The position numbers and the translations under genes are program-made. 64,000 nt of DNA, from NCBI RefSeq assembly GCF_018219455.1, contig NZ_CP056122.1, forward strand, positions 186,001-250,000. The letters are read 5' to 3'. Shown in pieces: positions 27,325 through 33,774 of the stretch; within the stretch, counting starts at the first letter, position 1; every line of letters starts with the position of its first letter. Under the pieces are notes generated by a model. It made no database searches. It had not been told where the DNA came from and saw nothing but the letters and a program-made list of their open reading frames with translations. This DNA is from Moritella sp. 5 (GTDB lineage: Bacteria > Pseudomonadota > Gammaproteobacteria > Enterobacterales > Moritellaceae).

Positions 27325-29234
27325 TGACACAATTGAAATTAAAACAACGATTGGGTGATTTACTTGTTGGTGAGAACATTATCAGTGAGGCGCAACTTGG
27401 TTTAGCACTCAAAGAGCAACGTAGTAGTGGCGGAAAATTAGGTTCGACACTGATCAACTTAGATTTTATTACTGAAGAGCAACTGCTTAGCTTTTTATCC
27501 CAACAGTTAAATATTCCGTTTTTAGATATTTCGGCATTAAATATCCCACAGCAGACGGTATTGAAATTACCGGAAGTACATGCGCGTCGTCATCGTGCTT
27601 TAGTCGTTAAATCTGAAGATAATAATTTAACGGTAGCATTGAGTGATCCAGCTGACCTTTATGCCGTTGAAGCGATATCAAATCTACTTTTTCTTTACCA
27701 GTTAGACTTTGCCATCGTCAGAGAAAGCCAATTATTACCCGCTTATGACCGTTTATATCGCCGAACCAAAGATATTGAAGCGTTTGCTGGTCAACTTGAA
27801 GATGAACATAGACCAACACAAGAATTCGATATATTTCGTGATGTAGATGATGCATCTAACGAAGCTACTGTGGTTAAGTTTCTTAATTCAGTATTTGAAG
27901 ATGCGGTGCAAATTGGGGCATCAGATATCCACATTGAACCGGATGAAAAAGCGTTACGTATTCGTTTACGTGTTGATGGTGTGCTACAAGAAAATATACT
28001 TAATGAAGTCGCGATCGTACCGGCATTGGTATTACGTCTCAAATTAATGGCGAGTTTGGATATTTCTGAAAAACGTTTACCGCAAGATGGACGTTTTAAT
28101 TTAAACGTTCGTAATCAATCGATTGATGTGCGGATGTCAACCATGCCTGTGCAGTATGGTGAATCAGTAGTCATGCGTTTACTTAATCAAGACGCGGGGG
28201 TTTTCCAGTTAGAAAATACTGGGATGCCAACAGAGTTAATTAAACGTTTACGTAGTTTGATCCGTCGACCTCATGGCATGGTATTGGTGACTGGACCTAC
28301 GGGTAGCGGTAAAACAACCACGTTATATGCCGCTTTAAGTGAATTGAACGAACCTGGTAAAAAGATTATTACGGTGGAAGATCCTGTTGAATACCGCTTA
28401 CCACGGATCAGCCAAGTACAGGTTAATCCTAAGATTGGTTTGGATTTTGCCCATATTCTACGTACTTGCTTACGTCAAGATCCTGATATTTTATTAGTAG
28501 GTGAAATGCGTGACAAAGAGACGGCTGAAATTGGTTTACGTGGTGCATTAACTGGTCATATGGTGTTATCAACATTACATACTAATGATGCGATTACCTG
28601 TGCATTACGGTTAATGGATATGGGCGCGCCAGGCTATTTAATTGGCGCTGCATTACGCGCAGTGGTCGCACAAAGGTTAGTACGTAAATTATGTGGCCAA
28701 TGTAAAAGTACTCATGAACTGGCTAGTAGTGAGCAATATTGTTTAGAAAAAATAGCCAAAGAACCACTGGGTAACGCCCATTTTTATCGCAGTATGGGTT
28801 GTCAAAGCTGTAACTACACGGGTTATCGTGGCCGAATCGGTGTATTTGAGTTATTAGAACTCAATGATGCAATGTGCGATGCACTGCGACGTGACGCACC
28901 TGATGAGTTTGCTATCGAAGCACGCAAAACCAAATATTATCGACCATTAGTACTGTCGGCGCTGGATTTTGCGAAACAAGGTTTAACCTCTATCGAGGAA
29001 GTATTAAAACTGGCAGATGAACTTACGCTCGATGACAGAAGCAGTGACGATAACGCCAGTCAGGATGAATATAATACTGAACATATGATTACCAGTGAGG
29101 TATTAACGTCTGAGACCTTAGGTGCCAATATTGCAGGAAATATTAGAGAGTTAGATAAAGTTGATCGCGGTGATATTGAAAAGATTTTACGCTTGGCTGA
29201 AGTGGTTCGGGCATTGGACCGTAGTGGACAGTGA
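27324..29234 (+). CDS. mshE: MSHA pilus extension ATPase MshE
   Basis: A GspE/PilB-type hexameric ATPase that powers pilin polymerisation. Residues 7-75 hold two MshEN motifs (RLGDLLVGENIISEAQLGLA and KLGSTLINLDFITEEQLLSF), the module that binds cyclic di-GMP in V. cholerae MshE. Walker A is GPTGSGKTT at residues 324-332, with His-box and Walker B (RQDPDILLVGEMRD), and the zinc tetracysteine CGQC...CQSC follows. Length is 636 residues; the family is usually near 570-580, the excess being an acidic C-terminal extension after about residue 570 ending in LRLAEVVRALDRSGQ. The last codons lie inside a 22-bp tandem repeat. Confidence 0.95.
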   Translation: MTQLKLKQRLGDLLVGENIISEAQLGLALKEQRSSGGKLGSTLINLDFITEEQLLSFLSQQLNIPFLDISALNIPQQTVLKLPEVHARRHRALVVKSEDNNLTVALSDPADLYAVEAISNLLFLYQLDFAIVRESQLLPAYDRLYRRTKDIEAFAGQLEDEHRPTQEFDIFRDVDDASNEATVVKFLNSVFEDAVQIGASDIHIEPDEKALRIRLRVDGVLQENILNEVAIVPALVLRLKLMASLDISEKRLPQDGRFNLNVRNQSIDVRMSTMPVQYGESVVMRLLNQDAGVFQLENTGMPTELIKRLRSLIRRPHGMVLVTGPTGSGKTTTLYAALSELNEPGKKIITVEDPVEYRLPRISQVQVNPKIGLDFAHILRTCLRQDPDILLVGEMRDKETAEIGLRGALTGHMVLSTLHTNDAITCALRLMDMGAPGYLIGAALRAVVAQRLVRKLCGQCKSTHELASSEQYCLEKIAKEPLGNAHFYRSMGCQSCNYTGYRGRIGVFELLELNDAMCDALRRDAPDEFAIEARKTKYYRPLVLSALDFAKQGLTSIEEVLKLADELTLDDRSSDDNASQDEYNTEHMITSEVLTSETLGANIAGNIRELDKVDRGDIEKILRLAEVVRALDRSGQ

Positions 29235-29281
29235 ATAGAACCGTAGTGGACAGTGAATAGGACCGTAGTGGTCAGTAAATA
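29216..29281 (+). repeat. 22-bp tandem repeat, three copies, across the mshE stop codon
   Basis: Copies at 29216-29237, 29238-29259 and 29260-29281 share the core ACCGTAGTGGACAGTGAATA with 1-3 substitutions, and a four-base remnant follows. The first copy encodes the last MshE residues and its TGA stop; the others fill the mshE-mshG gap. A 22-bp period is not a codon multiple. Confidence 0.9.
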
Positions 29282-29300
29282 GGACTATTAAGGTTAGCGA

Positions 29301-30515
29301 ATGCCAAATTTTAGTTATAAAGGCCGGGATATCCAAGGCAATGCCGTTTCGGGAGATCAAGAAGCGCAAAATCAAGATGTGCTTGTTGAATCATTAATGC
29401 GTAAAGGGATCACGCCTACGTCAATTAATATATCGACAGGCAGCCGAGATATTGATTTTAGCCAACTGTTTACACGGAAAGTCCCGCTGGAAGAGCTGGT
29501 TATTTTCGCGCGTCAGATGTATTCCTTAACCCGCGCTGGTATTCCTATGATCCGTGCGATTAAAGGGTTATCTGAATCGAGTTCTCACGTTAAATTGAAA
29601 GACGTACTCAATGATGTCGTGACGCGTTTAAATAACGGGACAACATTGTCGGCTGCGATGAATGCGCATCCACACGTATTTGCGTCTATTTTTGTGTCGA
29701 TTGTCCGTGTCGGTGAAAATACCGGTCGCCTGGATGATTCATTTTTACAAATTTCTAATTATCTTGAATTAGAAATGGATACACGACGTCGTATTAGTAG
29801 TGCAATCCGTTATCCGATGTTTGTATTAATTTCGATTGTATCAGCGCTAGTGGTCTTAAATATTTTTGTGATCCCCACGTTTGCCAATATGTTTAGTAAA
29901 TTTGGCGTCGAATTGCCGTGGGCGACACGTGCCTTACTGGCATCTTCTGCTTTCTTTGTGAATTATTGGCACTTATTAATCGTGGGTGTGATCGGCAGTA
30001 TTTTTGCCTTCAAATATTATATTAAAACCGACAAAGGTAAATTGAAGTGGGGCTTGTTCTATATCCGCATCCCGATTGTGGGGCCTGTTATCGAAAAAAC
30101 CCTGCTATCACGTTTTGCGCGCAGTTTTTCGTTAATGCTTAAAGGTGGTGTGCCACTGAACAATAGTCTTTCACTGGTGGCATCAACGGTTGATAACGCA
30201 TGGATGGAAGTACGTATCTTGTCTATGCGCTCAGGTATTGAAGAAGGTAAGAGTTTAACTATCACGGCGATTGAAAGCGGCATGTTTACCCCATTGATCT
30301 TACAAATGATTTCGGTTGGTGATGAAACAGGCCAAGTGGATGACTTGTTATTAGAAGCCGCGCAGTTTTACGAACGTGAAGTAGATTATGAACTGCAATC
30401 GCTAACCGCTAAGATTGAACCAATCTTGATTGGTATTGTTGCCATCATGGTATTGGTTTTAGCTCTGGGTATTTTTGTTCCTATGTGGGACATGATGGGC
30501 GTTGTACAAGGTTAA
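29301..30515 (+). CDS. mshG: MSHA pilus platform protein MshG (PilC/GspF-like)
   Basis: A 404-residue polytopic inner-membrane protein with two GspF domains. Domain one has VIFARQMYSLTRAGIPMIRAI (residues about 67-87) and domain two FARSFSLMLKGGVPLNNSL. TM helices are near 170-195, 218-238 and 372-395 (IVAIMVLVLALGIFVPMW). It forms the rotary platform on which MshE acts. AAGG lies seven bases before the ATG. It is 66 bases from mshE, the longest gap in this operon, filled by the tandem repeat. Confidence 0.95.
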   Translation: MPNFSYKGRDIQGNAVSGDQEAQNQDVLVESLMRKGITPTSINISTGSRDIDFSQLFTRKVPLEELVIFARQMYSLTRAGIPMIRAIKGLSESSSHVKLKDVLNDVVTRLNNGTTLSAAMNAHPHVFASIFVSIVRVGENTGRLDDSFLQISNYLELEMDTRRRISSAIRYPMFVLISIVSALVVLNIFVIPTFANMFSKFGVELPWATRALLASSAFFVNYWHLLIVGVIGSIFAFKYYIKTDKGKLKWGLFYIRIPIVGPVIEKTLLSRFARSFSLMLKGGVPLNNSLSLVASTVDNAWMEVRILSMRSGIEEGKSLTITAIESGMFTPLILQMISVGDETGQVDDLLLEAAQFYEREVDYELQSLTAKIEPILIGIVAIMVLVLALGIFVPMWDMMGVVQG

Positions 30516-30681
30516 CTTGCGGCTCTTATTCAGAGGTGTTTCTATAGGCTTTTTTATGCCCAACGATGACATTAAATATTACCATGCTTAGTCGAACTAT
30601 TACGATTTCGCCACATTAACTTAAATAAAACTAGTGAAAATATTATTTTTTTGGCATAGTATCAAAAAATATACAGCTTCG

Positions 30682-30693
30682 TACATTAATGTA
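30682..30693 (+). promoter_or_regulatory. 12-bp palindrome in the mshA upstream region
   Basis: TACATTAATGTA is a perfect palindrome 69 bases upstream of the mshA start, in the 246-base gap between mshG and mshA. The gap contains no gene; mshB and mshF, present here in Vibrio, are missing. The palindrome could be an operator; I could not assign a clear -35/-10 pair. Confidence 0.3.
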
Positions 30694-30761
30694 AATTATA
30701 TGGACGTGTTGTCATGTTTATGTCTATGTAATTTATCAGCAAAATGAACAGGAGTTCAAAT

Positions 30762-31238
30762 ATGAAAAAACAAAATGGTTTTACATTAATCGAATTAGTG
30801 ATCGTAATTATTGTACTAGGTATCTTAGCGGCGACAGCTGTGCCTAAATTTCTTAACCTGCAAGATGATGCAAAAGTATCTGCAATGAAAGGCGTAGAGT
30901 CTGCACTACACAGCGCTGCTAACATCGTTTATTCTAAAGCGGCTATTGATGGTGTTGAAGGTAAAGACACAGGGAGCATTAATGATGCTGGTACGACTAT
31001 TCAGACTATTTACGGTTATCCTAAAGCATCAACTGACGGTATCACTGCATCTATTGAAGTGAGCGGTTTCTCATCAAAAACACCTACGACGCAAGATCCT
31101 CAAGGTGATACTATTACTTTTTGGAATGGTACTGCATCAACATCAACAGATACTTGTGTTAGTTATGTAGAAGCTACAGCAACAGCACGTTATAAAGTTG
31201 TTAGTGAACTTTGTGGTGCTAACACGATCAAATTATAA
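30762..31238 (+). CDS. mshA: MSHA major pilin MshA
   Basis: A 158-residue type IV prepilin. AGGAG seven bases upstream fixes the ATG at 30762. The short leader MKKQNG is cut by prepilin peptidase before F7, and E5 of the mature protein is present in FTLIELVIVIIVLGILAATA. The globular part ends with a Cys pair (TDTCVSY and SELCGAN) forming the D-loop disulphide. It polymerises into the mannose-sensitive haemagglutinin pilus, which mediates attachment to surfaces and chitinous material in marine vibrios. It has its own upstream gap and a downstream terminator, allowing high expression relative to the operon. Confidence 0.96.
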   Translation: MKKQNGFTLIELVIVIIVLGILAATAVPKFLNLQDDAKVSAMKGVESALHSAANIVYSKAAIDGVEGKDTGSINDAGTTIQTIYGYPKASTDGITASIEVSGFSSKTPTTQDPQGDTITFWNGTASTSTDTCVSYVEATATARYKVVSELCGANTIKL

Positions 31239-31257
31239 ACTACGTCTTAAAGTAAGG

Positions 31258-31285
31258 AAAAGGCTTACTTCAGTAAGCCTTTTTT
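31258..31285 (+). terminator. Terminator after mshA
   Basis: AAAAGGCTTAC (31258-31268), a TTCA loop and GTAAGCCTTTTTT (31273-31285) make a strong rho-independent terminator 20 bases after mshA, separating the abundant pilin transcript from the minor pilin operon. Confidence 0.93.
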
Positions 31286-31294
31286 ATTTCCAAC

Positions 31295-31344
31295 AACCTC
31301 TTGATTAATACCTGTTATTAATGCAAACCTCTTGATTTTATAAT
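31295..31344 (+). promoter_or_regulatory. Candidate promoter and direct repeats upstream of mshC
   Basis: AACCTCTTGATT occurs at 31295-31306 and 31326-31337, 31 bases apart (about three helical turns). The second copy directly abuts a consensus -10 box TATAAT at 31339-31344; a -35 is weak (TTATTA at 31315-31320, 18-base spacing). This pattern suggests an activated promoter for mshCDOPQ. Confidence 0.45.
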
Positions 31345-31419
31345 ACTATCAATACTCAGTATGGGAAGGGATCTAATACTTAGCATCCACAGTCATTAAG
31401 CCATGAGGTGCTATAGCAT

Positions 31420-31929
31420 ATGTATAAGAAGTCGGGCTTTACCCTCATTGAACTCGTTATTATTATTATCCTTACAGGTATTCTAGCCGCTATTGCCGTT
31501 CCTAAATTTAACGGTAACGATGGTTTTGAAACACAAACGTATCGTGACCAGCTACAGCAATTACTCAAAACCGTGCAACAACAAGCGATGAGCTGTGGCG
31601 CGGAGTGCCGACGTGACCGTACAACCAATCCTTACGCTTGTAACCGTGTTGTTATTACCGCTAGTCGTTTTGGTATTCCAACGAATTGTGGTTCTGCATT
31701 ACCAACTTCATTTTCAGCACCACATTTGGGCATGAACACAGCTGAGGCGAATAGTACTAAAGTCGGTTTCAGCGTTACGAATACCGCAGATACTGGCATT
31801 ATTGAGTTTGATGAATTCGGTATTGCCAATGGTTGTAGTACCCGTAATCGCGGTTGTAATATCTCGATTATTGGCGAGCAAACGTTATCACTGCGTATCG
31901 AAGCACAAGGTTTTATTCATGAAAACTAA
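31420..31929 (+). CDS. mshC: MSHA minor pilin MshC
   Basis: A 169-residue prepilin-like protein: leader MYKKSG, cleavage before F, then the hydrophobic helix FTLIELVIIIILTGILAAIA. The mature part is Cys-rich (six or more cysteines in CGAECRRD, CNRV, NCGS, GCSTRNRGC), more than MshA, suggesting several disulphides. Minor pilins MshC, MshD, MshO and MshP are thought to prime assembly. An AGGTG ribosome-binding site is upstream. The first gene of the second transcription unit. Confidence 0.9.
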   Translation: MYKKSGFTLIELVIIIILTGILAAIAVPKFNGNDGFETQTYRDQLQQLLKTVQQQAMSCGAECRRDRTTNPYACNRVVITASRFGIPTNCGSALPTSFSAPHLGMNTAEANSTKVGFSVTNTADTGIIEFDEFGIANGCSTRNRGCNISIIGEQTLSLRIEAQGFIHEN

Positions 31930-32494
31930 TTCAATGCCAAGACCACCTAAAACGCGACATCAACGCGGTTTCACCTTGATTGAAATTGTGGTCGGTATGG
32001 TGGTGTTAGCCATCTCGTTAGTGATTGTCACAGGTATCTTCTTGCCGCAAGCCAACAATACCGTCACGTCTATGTATCAAATTAAAGCAACGGCGTTAGG
32101 CAAGCGCATCATGGATCAAGTATTGCTCCGTTATTATGATGAGAATATCGTGAGCTCTGCTGGCTTTATTCGTTGTGATGAGGTAAAGCTTTGTAGTACT
32201 GACCTAGGCACTGAAGGCAGTGAGGTTCGCTCGACACCGAACAATTTTAATGATGTTGATGATTATAATATCTATTGTGGCGATCGTCCTAATTATGATC
32301 CAAGTGCAGCATTGGCTTATTTTACGAGTGAGTATCCTGGTTACGGTTTGCAAATTTGCGTGTCGTTCGCGGCAGATAAATTTGATCCGAATCTCACTTC
32401 GGGGGGGATTTACGTAGCGAAAAGAATCCGAGTGACCATATTTATGCCTAATGATGAATCTATCGAATTAACATCATTCAAAGGGAACTACTGA
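31919..32494 (+). CDS. mshD: MSHA minor pilin MshD
   Basis: A 191-residue prepilin. The frame is open far upstream inside mshC, but AAGG eight bases before the ATG at 31919 and the pilin signal define the start; an ATG at 31934 is a second option. The leader is longer and basic (MKTNSMPRPPKTRHQRG), followed by FTLIEIVVGMVVLAISLVIV. Four conserved-looking cysteines (RCDEVKLCS, YCGD, QICVS) occur in the globular part. It overlaps mshC by 11 bases and mshO by one (TGATG). Confidence 0.9.
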   Translation: MKTNSMPRPPKTRHQRGFTLIEIVVGMVVLAISLVIVTGIFLPQANNTVTSMYQIKATALGKRIMDQVLLRYYDENIVSSAGFIRCDEVKLCSTDLGTEGSEVRSTPNNFNDVDDYNIYCGDRPNYDPSAALAYFTSEYPGYGLQICVSFAADKFDPNLTSGGIYVAKRIRVTIFMPNDESIELTSFKGNY

Positions 32495-33312
32495 TGGCTA
32501 GGTTTAAATTACCACAAGGCAGTCATGCAGGATTCACCTTAATAGAATTAACCATGGTGATCCTTTTATTGGGTATTATCGGTATGTTCAGTAGCCGCTT
32601 TATCAGTTCTAATGTTGTATTATATCAAACATCGATTAATCAGAATGAACGTTTAAACGATGCGCGATTTATCTTCAACCGATTGGATAAAGAGCTTAAC
32701 TCTGCTGTTGCGTTTAGTTTAAGAATTAATACTACAGGTAATTATTCCTGCATCGACTTTGTGCCTTTTACCGCCGCAGGGCTGTATATTGGTAACGTTA
32801 GCGGACTGTCTAAGATGTCATTAATCATGGACCGTCGAACGAGGGAACGTAAAAATAATGAAAATAACTTTAGAGGTCAATATGTCAGTGTATTGACCAC
32901 CAATGCTGATGATTTTTATTCATTGCCCTCGAGTACGGTTGCGGAAATAACAAATTATGTCCCCGTGCCTAGTGCTAACCCAACCCAAGCAACTTTAACG
33001 TTTGGCAGTAATTTAAGCAGAGATTCTGCTGTTTCACGGTATTTCATTGCCGAGAACAAAGTACAATATTGCTTACTCGCCATTGGTGATTCAATGCGTT
33101 TGTTCCGAAATCAAGCGCCATTATCAGCACAAAATTTCACCTTAGACAATCGAGTCTTGATGGCTGATGATCTGAGTGTTGATAGTTCGATGAACTTAAC
33201 ATCGGCCAGTCAATTTAGTCATGCAATTTTAAATCTTAATTTTGGTTTTAAATTGCGCGACGACAGTGTACTTCGATTCGATCATCAATTGGTGATAAGC
33301 AATGTTCCATAA
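32494..33312 (+). CDS. mshO: MSHA minor pilin MshO
   Basis: A 272-residue prepilin of the PilW/GspJ type: leader MARFKLPQGSHAG, then FTLIELTMVILLLGIIGMFS. The mature domain has only two Cys (YSCIDF and VQYCLLA). Larger pseudopilins of this kind cap the pilus tip complex. AAAGGGAAC precedes the start, which overlaps the mshD stop. Confidence 0.9.
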   Translation: MARFKLPQGSHAGFTLIELTMVILLLGIIGMFSSRFISSNVVLYQTSINQNERLNDARFIFNRLDKELNSAVAFSLRINTTGNYSCIDFVPFTAAGLYIGNVSGLSKMSLIMDRRTRERKNNENNFRGQYVSVLTTNADDFYSLPSSTVAEITNYVPVPSANPTQATLTFGSNLSRDSAVSRYFIAENKVQYCLLAIGDSMRLFRNQAPLSAQNFTLDNRVLMADDLSVDSSMNLTSASQFSHAILNLNFGFKLRDDSVLRFDHQLVISNVP

Positions 33313-33345
33313 TGATATACCCTACAAAACAGTGACGTTAACACT

Positions 33346-33774
33346 ATGCAGATAAGTATCAAGCAACAACAAGGTAGTATGCTCGTTATCGCCTTATTTA
33401 TTATTGTGGTTATGTCTTTATTAGCCGCAACCTTAAGTCGTGTCCTGAGCTCAACCGCTGATAGTGTCGCGGACGAAGTGTATAGCGCTAAAGCTTATTA
33501 TGCGGCTGAAAGTGCAATGGATTATGGTATCTATCAAATATTGATAAATAAGCAATCATGTGCGGACTTTCCTGCTTTAACATCTATTTCAGGTGCGACA
33601 AATTTACAGTTTGATATCAGTAATGAAGTTGGATTGGAAAACTGCAGTGTTACGATTAAGTGCCAAAGAATTCCAGTTAATAACAGCAGTTTGTTTTATC
33701 TCATTTCCACTGGTACTTGTGATGGTGGAAAAATTATTGCTGAGCATAATATTGAAGCGGAAGTGAAGATATGA
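33346..33774 (+). CDS. mshP: MSHA minor pilin MshP (PilX-like)
   Basis: A 142-residue pilin-like protein with N-terminus KQQQGSMLVIALFIIVVMSLLAA and the early helical part ADEVYSAKAYYAAESAMDYG, characteristic of PilX/MshP. The usual Phe and Glu5 of pilins are replaced (SMLVIA), as normal for this family. Three to four Cys occur later. Its stop overlaps the mshQ start (ATGA), giving tight coupling. Confidence 0.9.
   Translation: MQISIKQQQGSMLVIALFIIVVMSLLAATLSRVLSSTADSVADEVYSAKAYYAAESAMDYGIYQILINKQSCADFPALTSISGATNLQFDISNEVGLENCSVTIKCQRIPVNNSSLFYLISTGTCDGGKIIAEHNIEAEVKI

Noticed and set aside
29216-29281. CRISPR-like array at the mshE end
   Set aside because: The repeats are adjacent with no spacers and no cas genes nearby; it is a simple tandem duplication.
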